Positions 8,434 through 16,720 of a DNA stretch of 39,127 nucleotides are shown piece after piece. Position 1 is the first letter of the stretch, and each line of letters starts with the position of its first letter. Under the pieces are notes generated by a model that worked only from the letters and a program-made list of their open reading frames with translations, was not told the DNA's origin and ran no database searches. The translations under genes and the position numbers were made by a program. The DNA lies in the NCBI GenBank assembly GCA_017938425.1, contig JAGBBQ010000054.1:1-39127 (forward strand). Reading direction: 5' to 3'. This stretch comes from Clostridia bacterium (GTDB lineage Bacteria > Bacillota > Clostridia > Oscillospirales > CAG-272).

Positions 8434-8931
8434 TCAGAATTTGTTGTAGAGCGCTTCCACGCCCTTGTTCTTTTCGAGCACAGCCTTGGTGTCCTTGGCT
8501 CTCTTTTCCTCCAGCGCTCTTGCCAGTGCCTCATCCTCGATCGCGAGCATCTCGATGCAAAGAAGCGCCGCGTTTGCCGCGCCGTTCACCGCAACCGTAG
8601 CCACGGGAATGCCGGAGGGCATCTGTACGGTGGAGAGAAGCGCGTCAAGGCCTAAAAAGCTCGTGCCGCAAACGGGAATACCGACCACAGGCAGCGTGGT
8701 GTTTGCCGCGATCGCACCCGCAAGGTGTGCCGCCATACCTGCTGCCGCAATGATCGCTCCGAAGCCGTTTTTTCTTGCGCCCTTGGTGAACTCTGCCGCC
8801 TCGAGGGGGGTTCTGTGTGCGGAGAATACGTGCACCTCGTAGGGAACGCCGAAGCTTTCCAGCGTGTCGATTGCCTTCTGCACTACGGGAAGATCGCTGT
8901 CACTTCCCATTACGATCGCGATTTTTTTCAT
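8434..8931 (-). CDS. purE: N5-carboxyaminoimidazole ribonucleotide mutase (PurE, class I)
   Basis: Rearranges N5-CAIR to CAIR. The 165-residue protein has the PurE hallmarks MGSDSDLPVV, FSAHRTP, AAGMAAHLAG and VQMPSGIPVATVAV. The AHRTP and AAHLAG signatures fit class I, which normally depends on PurK to make N5-CAIR, yet no purK is in this operon. The frame is open to 8979, but MKKIAIVMGSD at 8931 is the standard start, with AGGAGAT upstream. It is the first gene after the riboswitch and terminator. Confidence 0.96.
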   Translation of the reverse strand: MKKIAIVMGSDSDLPVVQKAIDTLESFGVPYEVHVFSAHRTPLEAAEFTKGARKNGFGAIIAAAGMAAHLAGAIAANTTLPVVGIPVCGTSFLGLDALLSTVQMPSGIPVATVAVNGAANAALLCIEMLAIEDEALARALEEKRAKDTKAVLEKNKGVEALYNKF

Positions 8932-8965
8932 AGCTCTATGATCTCCTGAATCTAAAAATTTCATC

Positions 8966-9004
8966 AAAAAAGGGCACACTTATAGCGATCCCATAAGCGT
9001 GCCC
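8966..9004 (-). terminator. Riboswitch-controlled intrinsic terminator before purE
   Basis: On the minus strand GGGCACGCTTAT pairs with ATAAGTGTGCCC (8972-9004, one G-U pair), followed by six U (8966-8971). The 5' arm shares its first bases with the conserved CTGGGCA of the ZTP aptamer, so the two structures are mutually exclusive. Confidence 0.93.
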
Positions 9005-9071
9005 AGACGGTCGGCAAAATCTTCTCCTTTGTTTCTCCGTGGTAATCCACTTGTTCCGTCAGTCGCAAAGG
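8966..9071 (-). promoter_or_regulatory. ZTP (pfl) riboswitch with overlapping terminator, controlling the pur operon
   Basis: The leader of purE matches the pfl/ZTP aptamer. P1 is CCTTTG (9066-9071) with CAAAGG (9026-9031), enclosing GCGACTGACGGAAC and the P2 hairpin GTGGATTACCAC (9039-9050). A linker of about 10 bases leads to the conserved 3' element GCCGACCGTCTGGGCA (9000-9015). This class binds ZMP (AICAR) and ZTP, which build up when 10-formyl-THF is scarce. The GGGCAC of the aptamer's 3' element is also the 5' side of a terminator, so ligand binding should prevent termination and turn the operon on. Aptamer recognition is by eye, but the match to the family and the gene context is very good. 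Confidence 0.93.
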
Positions 9072-9099
9072 ATGCAAATCGTTCTCAAACGACAAAAAA

Positions 9100-9128
9100 A
9101 GTATAACATAAAAACAGGGAAAAGTCAA
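9100..9128 (-). promoter_or_regulatory. Sigma-A promoter of the pur operon
   Basis: -35 TTGACT (9123-9128), 17-base spacer, -10 TATACT (9100-9105). Transcription should begin near 9093, about 20 bases before the ZTP aptamer. Confidence 0.9.
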
Positions 9129-9154
9129 TACCTTTCCATAATAAAATTTTGGCG

Positions 9155-9219
9155 CGCATACGCAAAATATTTAAAATATAACATCGCCTGTCGCGCGCGG
9201 CGCGCGCCGCCCGTATGCG
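9155..9219. repeat. Inverted repeats in the divergent pur/GH20 intergenic region
   Basis: CGCATACG (9155-9162) is repeated inverted as CGTATGCG (9212-9219). Inside them lies a perfect 14-base palindrome, GCGGCGCGCGCCGC (9197-9210). It sits between the -35 boxes of two divergent promoters (9128 and 9269), in an otherwise AT-rich stretch. There is no U-tract after the stem in either direction, so it does not look like a terminator. An operator or a structural DNA element is possible. Confidence 0.55.
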
Positions 9220-9228
9220 TAAAAAAAA

Positions 9229-9268
9229 GAATAAAGGCTTTTTTTGAAGAATAAAGGCTTTTTTTGCC
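9229..9268. repeat. Two tandem 20-base repeats upstream of the GH20 promoter
   Basis: GAATAAAGGCTTTTTTTGAA (9229-9248) is followed at once by GAATAAAGGCTTTTTTTGCC (9249-9268); 18 of 20 positions agree. The second copy ends directly at the -35 box (9269). It may be a regulator site or a slippage duplication. Confidence 0.8.
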
Positions 9269-9297
9269 TTGACAAAAGGGGGCTTGTGTGGTAATAT
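9269..9297 (+). promoter_or_regulatory. Promoter of the GH20 gene
   Basis: -35 TTGACA (9269-9274), 17-base spacer beginning AAAGGGGG, -10 TAATAT (9292-9297). The first 14 bases, TTGACAAAAGGGGG, are identical to the cysS promoter at 27893. Confidence 0.85.
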
Positions 9298-9329
9298 AGA
9301 TAGGAATGAAGAAGAAAGGACTCCCGAAA

Positions 9330-11177
9330 ATGGTTATTTCTTTCAAGAACTGTGAGGCGTTCTCCGAGGGGATCGCGCGCGTTTTGCCGATCCTCGGCAT
9401 CGAGTGCGGCGAGGGCGGATACACCCTGAGAGCCGAAAAGGCAGACTTTCTCGGCGCCGCTCTTTCCGGTATGGAGGGCGTAATATATTATAAGGAAAAG
9501 ATCCATTTTTTCCGTGCGCTCGGCCTTTTCGTTGAGAAGGCAAGGCTCGGGGGAGATTTCGAGGTCAGGGAAGAGCCCTCCTTTGATACCGTGGGGATGA
9601 TGTTCGATACCTCGCGCTTCGGCGGTCTCAAGCTTTCCGCCATTAAGGAGCAGCTGGATTATCTCGCTCTGATGGGCTATAACCTTTATATGCTTTATAC
9701 CGAGGATAGCTTCGAGCTTCCGAGCCGTCCGCACTTCGGCTATATGCGTCCGCGCTATACCGAGGCGCAGCTTCGCGCGCTGGACGATTATGCGTATGCC
9801 TACGGCATCGAGATGATCCCCTGCTTCGAGGCGTACGGTCATATGGCGCAGTATCTCGCCTGGGACGAGGCGTCGCGCGTGAGGGATACCGCTTCGGTGC
9901 TGCTCGCCGAGGAGGAGGAGACCTATAAGCTTCTTGAGGAGATGATCGTCGCGCTCTCGAAGCCCTTCCGCTCCAAGCGCATCCATATCGGTATGGATGA
10001 GGCATGGGATATGGGAAGAGGTAAGTATCTGGACCGTCACGGCCGTGTTCCGCTCTTTGATATCTTCAATCGGCATATGGACCGTCTGATCGCCATCACG
10101 GATAAGTACGGTCTGAAGCCTATGATGTGGAGCGATATGTATTTCCGCATCGCCTCGGGCGGCACGGCTTATTACGACGAGAGCATCGTCGTGCCCGACA
10201 GCGTGAAGGAAAAGATCCCCGCAGGCGTGGAGATGGTCTATTGGCACTACGGCGAGGGCCCCAAGGGCTGTGACGATTATATGCTTGCAAAGCATCAGTC
10301 GCTCGGCCATCCCGTGATCTATGCCGCAGGCCTCTGGTCCTGGATCGGTCACGCACCCGAGAATCATTATACCTATGAGACCACAAAGGCAGGCATCAAG
10401 GCCTGTGAGAAGCACGGCGTCCGCCAGATGATGACGACCTATTGGACCAACGACGGCTCGGAAACGCAGCCGAATATGCTTCTTCTCGCTCTCTCCTTTA
10501 CCGCCGAGATGGCGTATAAGGGCGCCGATGTATCGGAGGATGTCCTCCGTGCGCGCTTCGAGGCACTGACGGGCGGTGACTACGAGGCATTCTGGGATAT
10601 GTCCGCATATCAGAACGATTTCGATAACGGAAAGACCTATGAGAATTTCCACGATCGCTTCTACGGTAAGGCGATGTTCTGGCAGGATATTATGCAGGGC
10701 ATCTACGATAAGGATCTGTGGGAGCAGCCGCTCTCGGGGCACTACGCCGCGTATGCAAAAAAGATGTCGGGCTATGACGGGAAATTCAAGCCCCTCTACC
10801 AACATATGGAGAAGATCTTCGATTATCTCGCGATCAAAACGCGCATCGCCGAGAATCTGAAGCCTGCTTATGACCGTGGGGACAGGGAAGTGCTCGCCGA
10901 GATCAAGGACGTTCTTCTTCCCGCGCTTCTTGAAAGGACCGTAGCGGTCCACGAAAGCCACAGGCAGATATGGCGTACCTACTATATGGACAAGGGCTGG
11001 CGCATCCTCGATGACAGATACGGCGCGATGAAGGCAAGAATTGCCACCGCCATCGAGCAGCTCTCCTCCTATCTTTCGGGTGAGGTCGAGTCTCTGGACG
11101 AGCTTGCCGAGCCTCGCTACCACCGCGGTGTCAGCGGCTTCCAGGTCTACCGCCGCATCACCGCCCCCGTATATTGA
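9330..11177 (+). CDS. Beta-N-acetylhexosaminidase, glycoside hydrolase family 20
   Basis: An exo-acting GH20 enzyme removing terminal GlcNAc or GalNAc residues. The 615-residue protein has a family-typical (beta/alpha)8 barrel: the substrate strand MMFDTSRFG, the central IPCFEAYGHMAQYL and the catalytic Asp-Glu pair in HIGMDEAWDMG (D223, E224). It lacks the classical bacterial GH20b domain organisation and most resembles the intracellular GH20C/Hex1 type of Paenibacillus and Streptococcus. No signal peptide is present, so it should act in the cytosol on imported oligosaccharides. An ATG at 9306 is in frame but lies about 9 bases from the -10 box; 9330 has AAAGGA upstream and is preferred. It is followed after 46 bases by a permease gene. 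Confidence 0.9.
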   Translation: MVISFKNCEAFSEGIARVLPILGIECGEGGYTLRAEKADFLGAALSGMEGVIYYKEKIHFFRALGLFVEKARLGGDFEVREEPSFDTVGMMFDTSRFGGLKLSAIKEQLDYLALMGYNLYMLYTEDSFELPSRPHFGYMRPRYTEAQLRALDDYAYAYGIEMIPCFEAYGHMAQYLAWDEASRVRDTASVLLAEEEETYKLLEEMIVALSKPFRSKRIHIGMDEAWDMGRGKYLDRHGRVPLFDIFNRHMDRLIAITDKYGLKPMMWSDMYFRIASGGTAYYDESIVVPDSVKEKIPAGVEMVYWHYGEGPKGCDDYMLAKHQSLGHPVIYAAGLWSWIGHAPENHYTYETTKAGIKACEKHGVRQMMTTYWTNDGSETQPNMLLLALSFTAEMAYKGADVSEDVLRARFEALTGGDYEAFWDMSAYQNDFDNGKTYENFHDRFYGKAMFWQDIMQGIYDKDLWEQPLSGHYAAYAKKMSGYDGKFKPLYQHMEKIFDYLAIKTRIAENLKPAYDRGDREVLAEIKDVLLPALLERTVAVHESHRQIWRTYYMDKGWRILDDRYGAMKARIATAIEQLSSYLSGEVESLDELAEPRYHRGVSGFQVYRRITAPVY

Positions 11178-11223
11178 AGTTTCATTGAAAATCAAATAAA
11201 AAATAATTTAGGAGGAAACAAAA

Positions 11224-12621
11224 ATGAAACTCGCGTACAATGTCCAAGACAGACCCACTCTTCCGCGTACCCTCGTTTTCGCGCTCCAGCAGCTGCTTGC
11301 CATCCTTGCAGCAACCATCGCCGTTCCGTCCATTATCGGTAACGGAATGTCCCAGTCCGCCGCGCTCTTCGGCGCAGGTGCGGGCACGCTCGTGTACCTT
11401 CTGTTCACGAAATTCAAGAGCCCCGTATTCCTCGGCTCGTCCTTCGCCTTCATCGGCTCCATGTTCGCAGCCTTTGCAGGCGGCGTTTCCGCAGCAGCGG
11501 GCTTCCTCGGCCTCTTTATGGGTGCCGTTATGGCAGGTCTCGTATACGTGGTGATCGCCCTCGTCGTTAAGAAGTTCGGCGTGAAGTGGATCTCCGTATG
11601 CATGCCCGCCGTCGTTATCGGTCCGACGGTTGCGATCATCGGTCTTTCCCTTGCGGGAAATGCGGTCGGTGACCTCTCCAAGGGCGGCGTTCTCAAGGAG
11701 GTATTCAAGCTTGCGATCGAGGACGGTAAGCTTGTGGATGCATCCGAGTTCGTATCCGTTGCAAACCCCTACATCTGCCTTCTTTGCGGTCTCGTTACCC
11801 TCGGTGCGACCATCGTTGCATCCGTATACGGTAAGAAGATGGCGAAGATGATCCCCTTCATCATCGGTATCCTTTCCGGCTATGCCGTTGCGGCGATCTT
11901 CACCGTGATCGGTCATATCGCAGGCGCTGAGGCGCTCCTCATCATCGACTTTGCCAAGTTCGCAAATATGCAGTGGCTCCCCGATTTCAACTTCGTTCAG
12001 ATCCTTAAGGGTGATCTCGTATTCGGTGACGGCAATTTCTGGTCCTATCTTGCAACCGTTGCCGTTGCATACGTTCCCGTAGCATTCGTTGTATTTGCAG
12101 AGCATATCGCAGACCACAAGAACATCAGCTCCATCATCGAGAGCGATCTTCTTGAGGAGCCCGGTCTTCACAGGACCCTTCTCGGTGACGGCGTTGGCTC
12201 TATGGTCGGCGCTCTGTTCGGCGGCTGCCCCAACACTACCTACGGTGAGTCGGTCGGCTGCGTAGCGATCTCCGGCAACGCATCCGTTGTAACCATCTTC
12301 ACTACGGCTCTTATGGCGATCGTTGCATCTTTCTTCGCTCCCTTCGTGACCTTGCTTGCAACCATCCCCTCCTGCGTAATGGGCGGCGTTTGCGTAGCGC
12401 TTTACGGCTTTATCGCAGTATCGGGTCTGAAGATGATCCAGCAGGTGGACCTCGGTGATAACCGCAACCTCTTCGTTGTATCCGTAATCCTGATTGCAGG
12501 TGTCGGTCAGCTTTCCGTATCCTTCGGTAAGGTAACCATCACCGCTATCGCTTGCGCGCTTATCCTTGGTATTCTTACCAACGTTCTTGTAAATCTCAAG
12601 AAGGATAAGATCGAGAAGTAA
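11224..12621 (+). CDS. uraA: Uracil/xanthine permease, NCS2 family (UraA-like)
   Basis: A membrane proton symporter importing uracil or a related nucleobase. The 465-residue protein is strongly hydrophobic with many membrane segments, fitting the 14-helix UraA fold. The substrate-binding glutamates are visible as AEHIADH (E293) and NTTYGES (E342), with LLEEPGLHRTLLGDGV between them, very close to UraA. The N-terminal QQLLAILAATIAVP matches the family's first helix. AGGAGG precedes the ATG. Nucleobase uptake would complement the purine operon just upstream, but specificity for uracil versus xanthine cannot be settled by eye. The gene ends at a strong terminator. Confidence 0.92.
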   Translation: MKLAYNVQDRPTLPRTLVFALQQLLAILAATIAVPSIIGNGMSQSAALFGAGAGTLVYLLFTKFKSPVFLGSSFAFIGSMFAAFAGGVSAAAGFLGLFMGAVMAGLVYVVIALVVKKFGVKWISVCMPAVVIGPTVAIIGLSLAGNAVGDLSKGGVLKEVFKLAIEDGKLVDASEFVSVANPYICLLCGLVTLGATIVASVYGKKMAKMIPFIIGILSGYAVAAIFTVIGHIAGAEALLIIDFAKFANMQWLPDFNFVQILKGDLVFGDGNFWSYLATVAVAYVPVAFVVFAEHIADHKNISSIIESDLLEEPGLHRTLLGDGVGSMVGALFGGCPNTTYGESVGCVAISGNASVVTIFTTALMAIVASFFAPFVTLLATIPSCVMGGVCVALYGFIAVSGLKMIQQVDLGDNRNLFVVSVILIAGVGQLSVSFGKVTITAIACALILGILTNVLVNLKKDKIEK

Positions 12622-12643
12622 TCGGGTTGTTTTAAAAGTTTTT

Positions 12644-12684
12644 GAGGATATGCAAACCTTTGTTTGCATATCCTCCTTCTTTTT
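12644..12684 (+). terminator. Intrinsic terminator after uraA
   Basis: A perfect 14-base stem GAGGATATGCAAAC/GTTTGCATATCCTC (12644-12657 with 12662-12675), loop CTTT, followed by CTTCTTTTT. Confidence 0.95.
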
Positions 12685-12685
12685 A

Positions 12686-12723
12686 TAAAAAATCTCCCGA
12701 GGAGCGAGGGCTCTTCGGGAGAT
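12686..12723 (-). terminator. Intrinsic terminator after the helicase gene
   Basis: In the minus direction ATCTCCCGA (12715-12723) pairs with TCGGGAGAT (12692-12700), with an inner AGC/GCT pairing, followed by a U run (12686-12691). It faces the uraA terminator. Confidence 0.93.
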
Positions 12724-12737
12724 CTGCTTTTTAAAAA

Positions 12738-15700
12738 TCATTTTTTCTGACGGTTCTTTTCCGCCACGCTCGTGATGGAACGGATGACCTTGGCGGGCGA
12801 GATCCACCAGTCTCTGCTCCAGACGCGCATCACCGTCCAGCCGCGGGACTGGATGAACCTCGGCTTGTAAACGTCGCGCTCCAGCAGCGGTGCGCCGCTT
12901 GCAAAGGCATCGGTATCCAGCTCGACGCCGACGAGATAGCGGTCGGTCTGCTCGTCGTAAACGGCAAGAGAGATGCGGCTGTTTTTGTTGCCCAGCTGCG
13001 TTCTCACCTTGTAGCCGAGCTTTTCGAGCCTTTCCTTCATCTGCTCCTCGACCGAGCTGATGCCTGTGATCGAGGGCCTCTTGGTGTCGCTCTGCGAGAG
13101 GCGTGCGAGAATGGCGTGCACCTCCTCGTCGTCCCCCTTGGAGACTGCTCTGACGTAGAACAGATATTCCTTCAGAAGCTTCGGGCCGAGATGCTTGGAG
13201 TTTTCGATCTTAAGCTCCTCGGGCTCGATGCTCGTCACGACCACGATCTTGGACTTGGCGCGCGTGATGGCAACGTTCAGTCGGTTCTCGCCGCCCTCGG
13301 CGGAGAGAGAGCCGAAGTTTGTATAAAGCTTGCCGCTCTCGTTCTGCGCATAGCCGATCGAGAAGATGATAATATCTCTCTCGTCGCCCTGCACGTTCTC
13401 GAGGTTTTTGATAAAGAGGCTGATATCCTCTCCGTTCTCCTTGCGGTTGCTTTCCTTTAGGATAAAGGAGCGGAATTCGGGATCCTTTGCCGCCTCCTTG
13501 TCGATCATATCGGCAATGCAGGTCTGCTGATCCGAGTTGAAGGTGATGATACCGATCGATTCCTCGTGCTTTCTCGTCCTGAAGATGTCCTTCAGCACCG
13601 AAACGACCTCCTTCGCCTCTGCCTCGTTATGTCGGTTCACCCAAAGGCCCGAAACCTTGTGGCGCTCGATCGGGCGCTCCTTTTTGTTTTCGGAGATATT
13701 GGGAGCGATCTGCAGGCCGCTGTTATAGAAGGCCTCGTTCGAGAAGTCGATCAGCTCTCTGTGGCGGCTTCTGTAGTGGTAGGTCAGGTTGGCGCTCTCG
13801 TAGCGCGAAACGGCAAGGTCGAGCAGGCTGTCCACCTCCAGCGCCGCCTGCACCGAAAGATCGTCCTGCAGCTCGGGATCCGCACCCATATAACGCTTCA
13901 TAAAGGTCGCGGAGGGGCGCAGCTGCTTCGCATCTCCCGCAACCACGATGTTCGTGCCGCGGAAAATGGTCGGGATCGTGCTTTCAATGAATACCTGCGA
14001 CGCCTCGTCGAAGATCACGATATCGAAAAGATCCTTCTGCAGAGGAAGCAGGGAAGAGACGTTCTCGGGGGAGAGAAGCCAGCAGGGGAAGAGCGAAAGG
14101 ATAAAATCGCTGTAATTCTCCATCGTCTTGCGGATGGGCCAGTATTTCTGCTTCTTTGAGATCTGGTAGAGATAATCCTTGTTGTTCTTCGCGGTGTTGT
14201 AAAGATTTTCGTATTCCTTGCTGTTCTTGCCGGAGCAGATGCGGTTGGCGATCCCGAGCTGCTGCTCCTTGAGAGAATAGATGGAAGAGGTAATATTATT
14301 GAAGTCAAGAAGCTTCGCGAGCTTATCCTTGTATTCCTCCTCGCAGATCGTGATCTCGTGATAGATGCGCACGAGCATCAGAGAGGAGAGGATGTCGTTA
14401 TAGGATTGCAGGCTTCTTGCATTCACGTAGGCGAAGTTCAGTATCCGCTGCATATTCTCGTTGAGAGAGGTGAGCAGGGTATTGATATCGCGATAGGTCA
14501 GATAGTTGTCCAGCGCCTCACGCACAAGACGCACGTAGGAGGTATTGCCGCGCAGAATGTTGTCGATCACGGCAAGGTATCCGTCCCGGGTCAGCACGCG
14601 GTGCAGGCAATCGTATTCCTTCACCGAGCGGTCGATGGCGCTGATGGTCGAAAGGATCTCGTCGCGCACCCTCTCGAACGCCTTCTTGTTGAAGCGGCTC
14701 TTGCCCTGCAGCTTCACGGCAAGCCTGACGATGCTTTTCAGCTGCTTGTCGTTCTGCGCCTCATAGTAGTAGGCAAGAACCTGGCGGTAGTAGGGGTATT
14801 TCGCGGTATTGAAAAGACCCTTTTTCGATCGCTGGATCTCCTCGAGCCGTCCCTTCACCTCGCTCAGCGTGTTGATGTCCAGATCCGAGCGCATATAATC
14901 GATGACGGGGTTCTGCTCCTTATCGGAGAGGAAGTTGTAATACAGGGTGCCGACGTTCTGGTCGATCACCGCGTCGAGCGCGCTCTTCATCTCCTCGTAG
15001 GACATCGCGAGCAGCTCGGGCGTTTCGGTAAGCTTCTTGTAGGTCGCGTATTCCGTGGTGTTCTTTGCGGGGATATAGGATGCGCCGTACATCTCGGAAA
15101 GCGAGAGACCGAAGGGGCGCTTTGTGTTCAGAATGTCAAATATAGTTTGCAGCTCGGCGGTGTAGGCGTCGATCTGATCCTGCAGCTTGTCGTATTGCTT
15201 CTCGAGAGATTGCACGTCCATCAGGCTGTCGATCATATCCTTCTGGTGTGCCTCGAGGCATCTTGCGTAGAAATCCGCCTTCTGCTTTGACTCATCCGTC
15301 AGGTACATCGCCTTTTCGTTGAGGTTGCCGAGACGGTTGAAGACAACGTCCAGCGCCGCTTTTTTCTGGGAAACGACGAGCACGCTCTTGTTTTTGCAGA
15401 TCGCATCTGTGATGATATTCACGATGGTCTGCGACTTACCCGTGCCGGGCGGGCCGTAAATGACCATATTGCCGCTGCGCTCGACCTTGCGCACGACCTC
15501 GCTTTGCGCATAGTCCAGCATTTTTACGTTGTAGCAATGCGCATCCCTCTTTCCCTTGGAGGCGTGCTTTTTTCTGCGCTTCTTTGGGGAGAGCAGCTCG
15601 TCGATGGCGTTTGTGGTGAGCTTTCTCTTTTCGAGAAGGGAATAGTCGTTATAGATCGAATTGGAGAGAGGGAAGCGTCCGAGCACGGCGCCGTAGCGCA

Positions 15701-16496
15701 CGGAAAGGCCGTTGTGCTTCGTATCGGGCTCCTTGAATCGCTGATAGTTGTAGATATTTCTCGAATTGGTGCTTTCGATCTTGATGCCGGCGGCCTCGAG
15801 ATAGGTGACGACGGCCTTCACCGAGCTGAGATTATCGAGCGAATCGAACTCCAGCTCCAGCTGATCGATGGGCAGCTTTTTCGACTGCGCGTAAGCAAGC
15901 ACCAGCGCGGGATTGATGCGGATCTTTTCGTTTTCGTTGATAAAGATCTGCACGTTGCCCTCGTCGGGCATATCGATGCGCGCGGGGATAAGCAGAAGCG
16001 GTGCCTTGATCAGCGTCTTGGCGCCGCCGTAGGAAAGCGTGCCGAAAACGAAGGGATAGCCGATATAAAGCTCGTAGCGGCCGGTCTCCTTCTCGATCTC
16101 CTCGATCTCGCGCTTAAGCTCCTTGAGCTTGCCGATCTCGTTTTCCATTGCGTGCGCGCTCTCGTCACGTGCGATCTTCTCGTTTTTCAGCCGCGCCTTT
16201 CTTGCATCCTCGTCGGAAAGCCCGTCGAGCGCGACCGATCTTTTGCGGATCCCCTCGTCAACGCCGAGGTTATCCAGCAGCTCGCGCTTTTCTTTCTGCG
16301 AAATAAGAGAGAGGGGGAAGCGGTTGTGCGAAAAAATAAACTCGTTGAATTCCGCGATCTTTTCCTCGCGACCTTCAAAGATCCTGCCGATATCGTAAGC
16401 GCCCTTACGCACGATATTCTTGAGGTACAGGCACTTATTGTTGCCGCTGATCTCGATCAGCCGCTCCTTGTAATAAGTGTAAATGCTTTTTGCCAT
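12738..16496 (-). CDS. DUF4011 / UPF1-like SF1 helicase with C-terminal Vsr-like nuclease domain
   Basis: A 1252-residue single-gene unit. Residues 1-60 (YKERLIEISGNNKCLYL) resemble DUF4011. SF1 helicase motifs follow: Walker A GPPGTGKSQT (about 348), Walker B IVIFDEASQVF (about 827), GDAKQLRPS (about 855), YHYRSRHRELIDFSN, VQGDERDIIIFSIGYA and NRLNVAITRAKSK (about 1077). The stretch between Walker A and B is long and helical. Residues 1150-1235 (VGVELDTDAFASG, then QSRGWTVMRVWSRDWW) match the MTES_1575/Vsr-like restriction endonuclease fold. Proteins of this architecture occur in anti-phage systems (Mokosh is one with a DUF4011 helicase) and also alone in many Firmicutes; its role here is inferred. 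AAAGGAGG lies 7 bases before the ATG at 16496, which decides the start over 16541. Confidence 0.88.
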   Translation of the reverse strand: MAKSIYTYYKERLIEISGNNKCLYLKNIVRKGAYDIGRIFEGREEKIAEFNEFIFSHNRFPLSLISQKEKRELLDNLGVDEGIRKRSVALDGLSDEDARKARLKNEKIARDESAHAMENEIGKLKELKREIEEIEKETGRYELYIGYPFVFGTLSYGGAKTLIKAPLLLIPARIDMPDEGNVQIFINENEKIRINPALVLAYAQSKKLPIDQLELEFDSLDNLSSVKAVVTYLEAAGIKIESTNSRNIYNYQRFKEPDTKHNGLSVRYGAVLGRFPLSNSIYNDYSLLEKRKLTTNAIDELLSPKKRRKKHASKGKRDAHCYNVKMLDYAQSEVVRKVERSGNMVIYGPPGTGKSQTIVNIITDAICKNKSVLVVSQKKAALDVVFNRLGNLNEKAMYLTDESKQKADFYARCLEAHQKDMIDSLMDVQSLEKQYDKLQDQIDAYTAELQTIFDILNTKRPFGLSLSEMYGASYIPAKNTTEYATYKKLTETPELLAMSYEEMKSALDAVIDQNVGTLYYNFLSDKEQNPVIDYMRSDLDINTLSEVKGRLEEIQRSKKGLFNTAKYPYYRQVLAYYYEAQNDKQLKSIVRLAVKLQGKSRFNKKAFERVRDEILSTISAIDRSVKEYDCLHRVLTRDGYLAVIDNILRGNTSYVRLVREALDNYLTYRDINTLLTSLNENMQRILNFAYVNARSLQSYNDILSSLMLVRIYHEITICEEEYKDKLAKLLDFNNITSSIYSLKEQQLGIANRICSGKNSKEYENLYNTAKNNKDYLYQISKKQKYWPIRKTMENYSDFILSLFPCWLLSPENVSSLLPLQKDLFDIVIFDEASQVFIESTIPTIFRGTNIVVAGDAKQLRPSATFMKRYMGADPELQDDLSVQAALEVDSLLDLAVSRYESANLTYHYRSRHRELIDFSNEAFYNSGLQIAPNISENKKERPIERHKVSGLWVNRHNEAEAKEVVSVLKDIFRTRKHEESIGIITFNSDQQTCIADMIDKEAAKDPEFRSFILKESNRKENGEDISLFIKNLENVQGDERDIIIFSIGYAQNESGKLYTNFGSLSAEGGENRLNVAITRAKSKIVVVTSIEPEELKIENSKHLGPKLLKEYLFYVRAVSKGDDEEVHAILARLSQSDTKRPSITGISSVEEQMKERLEKLGYKVRTQLGNKNSRISLAVYDEQTDRYLVGVELDTDAFASGAPLLERDVYKPRFIQSRGWTVMRVWSRDWWISPAKVIRSITSVAEKNRQKK

Positions 16497-16563
16497 GCGC
16501 GCTCCTCCTTTCTGCGGTATGTCGGAAAAAAGTTCCAACAAAAGGTTACATTATATCTCAATA

Positions 16564-16592
16564 ATTATATCACGCTCCCGAAAAAAAATCAA
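16564..16592 (-). promoter_or_regulatory. Promoter of the helicase-nuclease gene
   Basis: -35 TTGATT (16587-16592), 17-base spacer, -10 TATAAT (16564-16569), 68 bases upstream of the start codon. It gives this gene its own transcript, bounded by the terminator at 12686-12723. Confidence 0.85.
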
Positions 16593-16720
16593 GATTTTTC
16601 TAAAAAAACAAAAGAAAATCTTTTCCTGCTTTTTTCGTCGCGGTGCGCGAAGCGGTGAAAGGAGGGGCCAATTGTGCAAACACCACAAAATTTGCCGATA
16701 AAATTTGCCATATTGACAGA
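16593..16720. other. Divergent intergenic region with a repeated AAAATTTGCC
   Basis: The 304-base gap between the helicase and the secreted-protein gene holds two divergent promoters. Between them, AAAATTTGCC occurs twice with a 13-base period (16687-16696 and 16700-16709), immediately upstream of the plus-strand -35 box at 16721. This could be a regulator site. I see no gene or RNA in the rest. Confidence 0.45.

Noticed and set aside
9155-9219. GC-rich inverted repeat as a terminator for pur or GH20 transcripts
   Set aside because: It lies upstream of both promoters, and the A-run beside it gives no U-tail after the stem in either direction.
9171-11195. 674-codon minus-strand open frame opposite the GH20 gene
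   Set aside because: Low-complexity, no ribosome site or motifs; the plus strand encodes a full GH20 enzyme with catalytic residues.
16713-16718. TTGACA as the -35 of the secreted-protein promoter
   Set aside because: It is 25 bases from the TATAAT box; TTGATT at 16721 has the correct 17-base spacing.
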